Assembly (NCBI GenBank): GCA_030039095.1
Contig: JASHQP010000304.1
Coordinates: 1 to 11,794 of the forward strand
Origin: Streptosporangiaceae bacterium
GTDB lineage: Bacteria > Actinomycetota > Actinomycetes > Streptosporangiales > Streptosporangiaceae
Reading direction: 5' to 3'
Length of the DNA stretch: 11,794 nucleotides
Part shown: positions 6,787 through 11,794 of the stretch, piece by piece
How positions within the stretch are numbered: the stretch's first letter is position 1
Layout of the letters: each line of letters begins with the position of its first letter
Program-made: the position numbers and the translations under genes
Notes under the pieces: model-generated
The model's input: the letters and a program-made list of their open reading frames with translations, nothing else
Database searches by the model: none
Told to the model about the DNA's origin: nothing

Positions 6787-7647
6787 CTACAGGCCCGCAC
6801 GCACCTCCGCCGAATCGCTTACCCGGAGCTTGCGCCTGGCGCGCTCGTAGAACGTCATGCGGCCCAGGCGGATCACGCGCGCGGCGCCGGGCCGGGGCGT
6901 GAGCTCGATGCAGTCGCCCCCGGCCAGCCGGCCGGCCACCTGGCCGTCCACCTCCACCGCGAGTTCCCCGCTTTCGGGGAGGATGTCCAGCGCCAGGGTG
7001 TCCGCCACCGACAGCACCAGGCCGCGGTTGTAGGCGGAGTGTGGCGCGACCGGAGTTACCAGCAGCGCCTCGATCTGGGGGTTCATGATCGGGCCGCCTG
7101 CCGAGAAGCTGTACGCGGTGGAGCCGGTCGGAGTGGCCACGACGACCGCGTCCGCGAGGTACCGGATGAACGACTCCTCATCGATGCGGATCGAGACCGC
7201 GGCGCTGCCGTTCCCCGGCACCCGCACCACGACGATGTCGTTGAAGGCGGTCACCGTCTTCCCGCCCAGCACCGTGTCGACGGCCAGCCGCGGCTCGATC
7301 GAGTAGTCCTGCGCGTCGACAGCGGTGAGCGCGTCGGGCAGTTCCGGCACATCGATTTCGGCAAGGAATCCCAGCTTGCCCAAGTTCACGCCGAGGACCG
7401 GAGCGCGCTGCTGATCAGCGAGCCGCATCGCGCGCAGCATCGTGCCGTCTCCGCCGAGGCTGACGATGAGGTCCGAGCGGCGTCCCAGTTCCTCAGGGGT
7501 GACGCCGACCGCTGCGCAGCGCAGGCGGCTGATCTCCGAGACGATGCCGAGCACCCCGATGGATCTCTGCTCGGCCCAGCCGAGAATGGCGTCGACCGCC
7601 TCCTTCGACTCGCGCTGTGGATGCAGGACGATGCCGACGTTATGCAT
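6787..7647 (-). CDS. nadK: NAD kinase
   Basis: Phosphorylates NAD to NADP using ATP or polyphosphate, in the cytosol. Seen in 286 residues: GGDGT at 65-69, the NAD kinase/diacylglycerol-kinase superfamily signature; GVNLGKLGFLAE at 86-97; an Asn-Asp pair at 136-137 where Asn-Glu is common; TPTGSTAYSFSAGGP at 172-186; and Asp-Gly-Gln at 234-236. Length is normal. In many actinobacteria the main nadK lies between tlyA and recN, and neither is here, so this could be a second copy. The ATG start lacks a strong ribosome-binding site; the 107-bp gap up to the CHR transporter gene has no clear promoter. Confidence 0.93.
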   Translation of the reverse strand: MHNVGIVLHPQRESKEAVDAILGWAEQRSIGVLGIVSEISRLRCAAVGVTPEELGRRSDLIVSLGGDGTMLRAMRLADQQRAPVLGVNLGKLGFLAEIDVPELPDALTAVDAQDYSIEPRLAVDTVLGGKTVTAFNDIVVVRVPGNGSAAVSIRIDEESFIRYLADAVVVATPTGSTAYSFSAGGPIMNPQIEALLVTPVAPHSAYNRGLVLSVADTLALDILPESGELAVEVDGQVAGRLAGGDCIELTPRPGAARVIRLGRMTFYERARRKLRVSDSAEVRAGL

Positions 7648-7754
7648 GACGGGCGCCCGACCAGAAAATGCTCATGCGGCGATGCTCCCCCATCTGCGAG
7701 GCCCGGCGCCAGGCGGAGACCGCCGGCAGCCAGGGCCGCATCGGACCCTCGCGC

Positions 7755-8993
7755 TCAGCCTAGAGGCGCTCCGGCGAGCGCGGCGATAACGCCGAGCGCA
7801 CCGGCTCCAACGATGGCGGCGACCACGCCGCGGCGCAGCGCCACCAGCCACACCGCCGCGACGGCGAGCACGCCGAACTGCCACAAGTGCGAGAGGGCGA
7901 GGCCGAGCGGGATCGTGGCCCCGGCGATCGCACCGATGGCCGCTGGCCCCGCACCGGTCAGGAAGGCCTGGACGCTGGCGTTACGGCGCAGCTGACCGAA
8001 CCGGGGGCCACCCGCCAGCACGAACACGAACGATGGGGTGAAGGCGACCGCCGAGGCGAGCAGCCCGCCGCCGACGCCGGCGGCGGCGTAACCGACAACG
8101 GCCACGGTCTGGACGACCGGCCCCGGCGTCACCTGGCCCAGCGCGACCGCGCTGAGGAACTGGGCGCTGGTCATCCAGTGGTACGTGTGCACGGCGTCGT
8201 GCTGCATGAGCGGGATGATGACGAAGCCGCCCCCGTAAGACAGGGCGCCGACCTTGAAGGCCACCCACGCCACCGACAGCAGGCCGCCGGTGGCTACCGC
8301 AGGAGCGGCCAGCAACGGCAGCAGAGCCCCCGTATGACCCCGGGACGGCAGCCGTGGCGGATCTCGCAGCAGCATCTCGACCAGGCCGCAGCCGATCAGG
8401 ATCAGCACCAGGAAAGGGCCAATCAAGGCCGCCGCGACGCCGCCGATCACCAGGAAAACAACCCACCTGGCCCGGGCCGGGCGCGCAGGGCCGGCCCCGC
8501 GCGCCGTGCCGGCCCTGCGCCAGCTTGCTGGGGCCAGGCCGATGGCCGCGCTCAGCGCCACGGCCGGGACCGCTGCGTTCGCGCCCGCCGCGGCGCCCCT
8601 GATCCAGAGGGGCGGGTGAGCGGCGAGGAAAACCGCTGACAGCGCCAGGATGACGATCAGCCCAGGAACGATGAAGCACGCGCCGCCGACCAGCGCGCCC
8701 CGCGGGCCGCGCAGCCGCCAGGCGCAGAAGATCGCCAGCTGGGTCGAGGCCGGCCCAGGAAGCAGGTTTGCGGCCGCGACGCCGTCCTCGAACTCGCGAG
8801 CGGACATCCAGCCGCGCTTGTCAACGCACAGCGCCCGCAGCAGCGCGATGTGCGCCGGGGGCCCGCCGAACCCGATGCAGCCCATCCGGCCCCACTCCCG
8901 CGCGATCGTCAGCAGCGATACGTCGTGGCGGAGGTGCGGCACAGCGGGCGTCTGCTCGCCGGGCCTGTATCCGCCGGGATCAGCGGCCCGCAT
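7755..8993 (-). CDS. chrA: CHR-family (chromate) ion transporter, two-domain form
   Basis: A 412-residue membrane protein of the chromate ion transporter family, whose tested members expel chromate from the cytoplasm. It is the long form made of two homologous halves. The first half has GFGGPPAHIALLR (41-53) and NLLPGPASTQ (76-85). The second has SYGGGFVIIPLMQ (252-264) and ALGQVTPGP (284-292). A polar, Arg/Ala/Pro-rich linker (about 157-176) interrupts the middle. The start is the ATG at 8993, with AGGTGA two bases upstream. It is divergent from the ArsR-ArsC fusion, 78 bp away, so that regulator may control it. Chromate is the family substrate; actual specificity is unproven, and other oxyanions are possible given the neighbour. 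Confidence 0.9.
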   Translation of the reverse strand: MRAADPGGYRPGEQTPAVPHLRHDVSLLTIAREWGRMGCIGFGGPPAHIALLRALCVDKRGWMSAREFEDGVAAANLLPGPASTQLAIFCAWRLRGPRGALVGGACFIVPGLIVILALSAVFLAAHPPLWIRGAAAGANAAVPAVALSAAIGLAPASWRRAGTARGAGPARPARARWVVFLVIGGVAAALIGPFLVLILIGCGLVEMLLRDPPRLPSRGHTGALLPLLAAPAVATGGLLSVAWVAFKVGALSYGGGFVIIPLMQHDAVHTYHWMTSAQFLSAVALGQVTPGPVVQTVAVVGYAAAGVGGGLLASAVAFTPSFVFVLAGGPRFGQLRRNASVQAFLTGAGPAAIGAIAGATIPLGLALSHLWQFGVLAVAAVWLVALRRGVVAAIVGAGALGVIAALAGAPLG

Positions 8994-9071
8994 CGCTCAC
9001 CTGCCTTCGGCCATCGGCGCGATTGGTCAAGCTTGCTAAAATAGTTCAATTTAGTTTGTCATAATGAGGCC
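8994..9071. promoter_or_regulatory. Divergent AT-rich promoter/operator region between chrA and arsR-arsC
   Basis: A 78-bp intergenic region whose centre (9031-9065) is strikingly AT-rich against its surroundings. A near-palindrome, CTAAAAT (9036-9042) and AATTTAG (9048-9054) with one mismatch, lies in the middle and could be the ArsR-type operator. CATAAT (9060-9065) is a good -10 and would start transcription at or next to the ATG at 9072, giving a leaderless message. GAGG at 9066-9069 is too close to that ATG to work well. No clear -35 is seen for either strand. Confidence 0.6.
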
Positions 9072-9818
9072 ATGGCTGTCGCGTCTTCTCCCCCGGTCCT
9101 CGGCGTCCTCGCCCACGACCTGCGCTGGACGATCGTCGGCCTGCTCGTGCCCGGCGATCTGCGGACTGGCGAGATCGTCGCGCGCACCGGCCAGCCGCCA
9201 AGCCTGGTCTCATACCACCTGGCGCGTCTCCGCGACGCTGGCCTGGTCAGTGCGCGGCGCAGCACGGCCGACGGCAGGGACAGCTATCACGCGCTGGACC
9301 TCGACGCCGTCGCAGGTGCGGTCGCCGGCCTGGCCAGCCAGATCCACCCCGGGCTGCTGGCCGAGGCGGGGGTCCCGCCGGCCGGGCAACCACGCCAGCC
9401 CGCCCGGATCCTGTTCATCTGCAGCGGCAACAGCTCGAGGTCCCCCATGGCCGAGGGCTGGCTGAACCACCTCGGGGGCGGCCGGGTGACGGCCCGCAGC
9501 GCGGGTATCAGCCCCGGCTCCCTGCACCCGCTCGCGGTGACCGCCATGGCCGAGCACGGCGTGGACATCAGCGGCCACCGGCCGGCGCACCTGAGTGACG
9601 TCGCGGACGACAGCTTCACGCGCGTGATCACGCTGTGCGACAGGGCCAGGGAGAACTGCGGCGAGCTGCCGACGGAATCGGCCAGCGTGCACTGGAGCAT
9701 CCCAAATCCGGCGCAGGCGCACCCGCCCGATCTCGACGCGTTCCGGGCTACGGCCAGAGAACTGCGGACCCGGATTCGCTACCTGCTGCCCACCCTGGCG
9801 GGTACCGCGGAGGGCTGA
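9072..9818 (+). CDS. ArsR-type HTH fused to thioredoxin-type arsenate reductase
   Basis: A 248-residue two-domain protein. Residues 10-78 form a winged HTH of the ArsR type, with the recognition region near PSLVSYHLARLRDAGLV (43-59). Residues 112-240 form a low-molecular-weight phosphatase-fold domain: CSGNSSRS (117-124) is the CX5R loop with nucleophile Cys117. Cys189 and Cys196, seven residues apart, match the shuttle pair of pI258-type ArsC, and HWSIPNPA (207-214) matches its HWGFDDPA region. The likely role is arsenate-to-arsenite reduction joined to transcription control. Two oddities: the HTH part contains no cysteine at all, and Asn212 stands where the general acid Asp is expected. The gene is divergent from chrA, and the next gene follows after 19 bp. 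Such fusions are known in actinobacteria. Confidence 0.9.
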   Translation: MAVASSPPVLGVLAHDLRWTIVGLLVPGDLRTGEIVARTGQPPSLVSYHLARLRDAGLVSARRSTADGRDSYHALDLDAVAGAVAGLASQIHPGLLAEAGVPPAGQPRQPARILFICSGNSSRSPMAEGWLNHLGGGRVTARSAGISPGSLHPLAVTAMAEHGVDISGHRPAHLSDVADDSFTRVITLCDRARENCGELPTESASVHWSIPNPAQAHPPDLDAFRATARELRTRIRYLLPTLAGTAEG

Positions 9819-9824
9819 GCGGCG

Positions 9825-9830
9825 GGAGGT
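9825..9830 (+). promoter_or_regulatory. Ribosome-binding site for the deleted GlxA-like gene
   Basis: GGAGGT lies seven bases before the GTG at 9838. It is one of the best ribosome-binding sites in the window, and supports GTG as the start and continued translation of this shortened gene. Confidence 0.6.
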
Positions 9831-9837
9831 TAGGCTC

Positions 9838-10266
9838 GTGGCCGTGCACGCCGTGGCCGCCCTTGCGCTGCCCTCGGTCGAGGCCTTCGACCTGGCCATC
9901 CCCGCGCAGGTCTTCGGCGACCGCAGGCAGGCCGGGCAGTACAGCTTCACCGTCTGCGCCCCCACCCCGGGACTGGCGGCCCGGTACCCGATGGTCAAGG
10001 TCGACCCTGACGTGCTGTGGATCGACGAGGGCTCGGTGCTGACCAGCGCCGGGCTGGCGGCCGGGATCGACCTGTGCGTACAGCTGGCCGCCCGCATCCG
10101 CGAGGCGCGCCGCCTGCTCGAGGTCACGGACCTGCCGGTCGACGACGTCGCCGCCCGCAGCGGCCTGGGAAGCGCCACCAACCTTCGCCTGCACCTGGCG
10201 CGGGACGCTGGAACGACGCCCACCGCCTACCGGGCCACCTACCAGGGCCGCACGCTGCGATCCTGA
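9838..10266 (+). CDS. GlxA-family (DJ-1/AraC) regulator remnant with two in-frame deletions
   Basis: A 142-residue protein made of three pieces of a regulator that is normally about 320 residues. Residues 1-45 match the start of the DJ-1/PfpI-like domain (ALALPSVEAFDLAIPAQVFG). Residues 46-84 match that domain's end (VDPDVLWIDEGSVLTSAGLAAGIDLC, split about 56-80). Residues 86-137 match the second AraC helix-turn-helix (ARRLLEVTDLPVDDVAARSG onward to TTPTAYRATYQG). About 95 residues are missing at the first junction. About 80 residues, including the first HTH, are missing at the second. Everything stays in frame and a good ribosome-binding site remains. It may be a pseudogene in decay or a small single-HTH protein. 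It follows the ArsR-ArsC gene by 19 bp and is probably co-transcribed. Confidence 0.75.
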   Translation: MAVHAVAALALPSVEAFDLAIPAQVFGDRRQAGQYSFTVCAPTPGLAARYPMVKVDPDVLWIDEGSVLTSAGLAAGIDLCVQLAARIREARRLLEVTDLPVDDVAARSGLGSATNLRLHLARDAGTTPTAYRATYQGRTLRS

Positions 10267-10335
10267 GCCACCTCGTCGCCTGGGCCCCCGCCACCCGCCG
10301 GTTCTGGCCTTGGCAGGCAGGATCCTTGCGGGATC

Positions 10336-10349
10336 CGGCAGTTCTGCCG
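10336..10349. repeat. Inverted repeat CGGCAG-TT-CTGCCG
   Basis: Six-base perfect arms around two T residues, 37 bp before the carbonic anhydrase ATG. With its tiny loop it is more likely a protein-binding site than an RNA hairpin. Two GGATCC sites lie just before it. No function can be assigned. Confidence 0.4.
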
Positions 10350-10386
10350 CTCGCGGTCCTCGGGGCAGGCGACGAACGATGAACTC

Positions 10387-10929
10387 ATGTCGAACATCGC
10401 TCCGCTCCTTGACCGTAACCGGGCCTTCGCCGCCACCGGCGCCCGCCTCAACGTGCCCAGGCTTCCGTTCCTCCCGTTCCTGAGCCTCTACATCGTCACG
10501 TGCATCGACCCCCGGGTCGATCCGGCCCAGACTCTCGGCGTCGGGATGGGCGAGGCCGTGGTTGAACGCAACATCGGGGGCAGGATCACGCCGGCGATCA
10601 TCAGGGACATCTCTTACATCGGCTACCTGGTGGAGTCCAAGGCACCGGAGGGCCCGTGGTTCGAGGTCGCGATCATCCACCACACCGATTGCGGATCGGG
10701 CCTGCTGGCCGACGACGAACTCCGGCACGGCTTCGCCCAGCGGATCGGCGTCGACGAGCGCACCCTGGCCGATACGCCCGTGCTGGACCCAGAGCGCACG
10801 GTTCGCACGGACGTCGAGCGGGTTCTGTGGGCGCAGGAGGTCCCGTCGCAGGTCTTGGTCTCCGGGCACGTCTACGACGTCAAGACCGGCCTGGTATCCA
10901 CGGTCGTGGACGCGAAAGCCAAGAAGTAA
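10387..10929 (+). CDS. Beta-class carbonic anhydrase
   Basis: Interconverts CO2 and bicarbonate with a zinc centre, in the cytosol. The 180-residue protein has the full beta-class zinc set: Cys39, with Asp41 and Arg43 in CIDPRVDP (the dyad that controls metal access), then His99 and Cys102 in HHTDCG. It is at the short end for the class and ends with a Lys-rich tail (DAKAKK). RNIGGRITP (61-69) fits the conserved strand before the second helix. The ATG at 10387 has only a weak purine stretch (GGCAGGCG) far upstream, so the start is less certain, although the conserved core is not affected. It lies 120 bp after the GlxA remnant and converges with the next gene, 10 bp away. Confidence 0.9.
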   Translation: MSNIAPLLDRNRAFAATGARLNVPRLPFLPFLSLYIVTCIDPRVDPAQTLGVGMGEAVVERNIGGRITPAIIRDISYIGYLVESKAPEGPWFEVAIIHHTDCGSGLLADDELRHGFAQRIGVDERTLADTPVLDPERTVRTDVERVLWAQEVPSQVLVSGHVYDVKTGLVSTVVDAKAKK

Positions 10930-10939
10930 CGCGCAGGCC

Positions 10940-11224
10940 TCAGGTGCAGGCCAGCCGGAAGATCTCGCGGGGACGGACTTCGCGCTCGTCGAAGGTGAAG
11001 TCGACACCGGCGGCCCGCGCAGCGGCGAACCCGGATGCGAACGACCCCTCGCAGTCCCACTTTCCGGTAGTCACGATCACCGTGCCGTCCTCGCCGAGCC
11101 AGCAGTCGACCCCCAGGCAGCCAGGTTCGGCCCCGATGACCTCGGCCGCCCGGTGCACCCGGCTCAGCATCTGGGCCCGGTACTCGGGACGTGGGTAGTG
11201 GAAAGCAACCAGCCCAACCTGCAT
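10940..11224 (-). CDS. Small monooxygenase-like protein (94 aa, dimeric alpha/beta-barrel type)
   Basis: A 94-residue cytosolic protein that looks like the antibiotic biosynthesis monooxygenase (ABM) fold: strand (MQVGLVAFHY), helix (RAQMLSRVHRAAEVI), a PGCLGVDCW turn at 34-42 that recalls the conserved PGC/PGF motif of the family, strand (TVIVTTGKWD), helix, strand. Such proteins act as small oxygenases, heme or quinone enzymes, or as binding domains. The exact role is not readable. The start is firm: AGGAGGAG lies six bases before the ATG. Upstream is a palindromic operator-like site within a divergent promoter region, so a TetR-type regulator probably controls it. Confidence 0.72.
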   Translation of the reverse strand: MQVGLVAFHYPRPEYRAQMLSRVHRAAEVIGAEPGCLGVDCWLGEDGTVIVTTGKWDCEGSFASGFAAARAAGVDFTFDEREVRPREIFRLACT

Positions 11225-11230
11225 CGCAGA

Positions 11231-11238
11231 CTCCTCCT
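11231..11238 (-). promoter_or_regulatory. Strong ribosome-binding site fixing the start of the 94-aa gene
   Basis: AGGAGGAG on the minus strand, six bases before the ATG at 11224. It argues against the longer frame starting near 11305, whose extra residues would also run through the operator palindrome. Confidence 0.8.
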
Positions 11239-11269
11239 GCCTAGCGCCTGGCCCAGCCCCCAGGGCGCA

Positions 11270-11289
11270 AATATACGCTACCGTATAGT
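11270..11289. promoter_or_regulatory. Palindromic operator with overlapping divergent -10 elements
   Basis: TATACG (11272-11277), CTAC, CGTATA (11282-11287): a perfect 6-bp inverted repeat with a 4-bp spacer, typical of TetR-family operators. On the plus strand TATAGT (11284-11289) is a near-consensus -10. On the minus strand TATATT (11275-11270) is another and would give the 94-aa gene a leader of about 40 bases. A repressor bound here would cover both. Confidence 0.65.
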
Positions 11290-11323
11290 TGACACGCTGG
11301 CACAACGGGGGCGAGCTGTCAAC
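11288..11323. repeat. Inverted repeat GTTGACA / TGTCAAC
   Basis: Seven-base perfect arms at 11288-11294 and 11317-11323, separated by 22 bp, next to the palindromic operator. The left arm contains a perfect TTGACA, but no -10 lies at a suitable distance downstream. It may be a second operator pair. Confidence 0.4.
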
Positions 11324-11327
11324 CGCC

Positions 11328-11344
11328 GGGAGGACGGCACTATG
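11328..11344 (+). other. Orphan ribosome-binding site and ATG facing the HNH gene
   Basis: GGGAGGA (11328-11334) and an ATG at 11342 are correctly spaced and lie downstream of the plus-strand -10 at 11284-11289. The frame from this ATG stays open to the window edge, but from about codon 10 it is only the antisense of the HNH gene. The signals look like those of a lost divergent gene, perhaps a regulator. Confidence 0.35.
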
Positions 11345-11368
11345 TGTTGGCCGACTAGCGGACCGCGG

Positions 11369-11794
11369 TCAGGCGGCTGCGGCGGGTGGTGGCCCGTGGC
11401 TGTGCAGGGTCTTGTCGCCGTCGGGGCTGGTGGCGGTCACGGTGCCGTCGGGGTGCAGGTCGATGCCCCACCCCCACCGGTGGATCGCGATCAGATGATG
11501 AAACGTGCACAAAAGCAGCACATTGGCCAGGCAGGTCGGGCCGCCCTGGGCGCGGGGGATGACGTGGTGCGGCTGGCACGCCGCGACCGGCTGGTCACAG
11601 CCCGGGAACCGGCAGCCCCGGTCGCGCACCGCGACCGCGCGGCGCAGCTGGACCGGGATGGCCTCGGTGGCGGTGCCGACGTCCAGCGGCAGGCTCACCG
11701 ACGCGACCGTATCGGGTGCGAGCCGGGTCCGCAGGTAGGAGGCGAGCCCGCCCGGCCCCGACAGCAGATCCGCCGCGGCCTTGATGATCATCTG
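11369..11794 (-). CDS. HNH endonuclease domain, DUF222/13E12-repeat type, partial
   Basis: The C-terminal 141 residues of a protein that continues past the window's right edge. Seen, counting from the methionine at 11791: zinc-type cysteines at 60 and 65 (CRFPGC), a His-His pair at 75-76 (PHHVIP), Asn90, Cys95, a second His-His pair at 98-99 and His104. This is the HNH motif as found in the 13E12 repeat family, a group abundant and repetitive in actinobacteria and often regarded as mobile. The upstream DUF222 domain would lie outside the window, so intactness cannot be judged. The methionine at 11791 is internal, not a start. The tail is low-complexity Pro/Ala. Confidence 0.85.
   Translation of the reverse strand, partial: QMIIKAAADLLSGPGGLASYLRTRLAPDTVASVSLPLDVGTATEAIPVQLRRAVAVRDRGCRFPGCDQPVAACQPHHVIPRAQGGPTCLANVLLLCTFHHLIAIHRWGWGIDLHPDGTVTATSPDGDKTLHSHGPPPAAAA

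Noticed and set aside
6763..7995. A 410-residue plus-strand frame opposite NAD kinase and the CHR gene
   Set aside because: NAD kinase motifs on the minus strand are unmistakable, and the plus-strand product has shadow-type composition.
10929..10940. A bidirectional terminator between carbonic anhydrase and the 94-aa gene
   Set aside because: The 10-bp gap and adjoining bases show no stem-loop followed by T residues on either strand.
11342..11794. Plus-strand open frame from the ATG at 11342 to the window edge as a real gene
   Set aside because: It has a good ribosome-binding site but the protein is an antisense reading of the HNH gene, with Gly/Arg/Asp-rich noise and no recognisable domain. 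Only the start signals were kept as an observation.

Overview
The window is about 11.8 kb of very GC-rich DNA with short intergenic gaps, GTG and ATG starts, and gene types (a DUF3068 protein, a DUF222/13E12-type HNH protein, an ArsR-ArsC fusion, a GlxA-like regulator) that together point to a high-GC actinobacterium. The sequence does not fix the genus. No rRNA, tRNA, CRISPR array or integrase is visible. The layout reads as ordinary chromosome with some accessory, stress and metal-related content, ending in one mobile-type HNH gene.

Left part (1-5353). A short-chain dehydrogenase/reductase (182-1066, +) is followed by a large membrane protein (1173-3944, +) that joins an N-terminal DUF3068 domain to an MFS transporter carrying a second large external loop. 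Convergent to it, on the minus strand, lie three genes that may be co-transcribed: a small acidic protein (5353-5111), a two-CBS-domain protein (5090-4707) and a polytopic membrane protein (4666-3977).

Middle part (5354-7647). A divergent intergenic region with a perfect 30-bp tandem duplication separates the small-protein gene from uracil-DNA glycosylase (5480-6157, +). A 175-bp leader with inverted repeats precedes a STAS-domain anti-sigma-factor antagonist (6333-6779, +), whose usual phosphorylatable serine is a cysteine. An NAD kinase (7647-6787, -) converges on it.

Right part (7755-11794). A chromate-type (CHR) transporter (8993-7755, -) is divergent from an ArsR-type HTH/arsenate-reductase fusion (9072-9818, +), with an AT-rich, palindrome-bearing promoter region between them. 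Just downstream of the fusion is a GlxA-type regulator cut down by two in-frame internal deletions (9838-10266, +). Then come a beta-carbonic anhydrase (10387-10929, +), a convergent 94-aa monooxygenase-like protein (11224-10940, -) behind a clear palindromic operator, and the C-terminal part of an HNH endonuclease of the 13E12/DUF222 type (11794-11369, -) that runs off the window.

The leads most worth following are the DUF3068-MFS fusion, the ArsR-ArsC protein whose only cysteines are in the enzyme domain and which faces a CHR pump, the doubly deleted GlxA-like protein that keeps a good ribosome-binding site, and a divergent operator whose second gene appears to be missing next to the HNH gene. 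No complete multi-gene system that I would call undescribed is evident.
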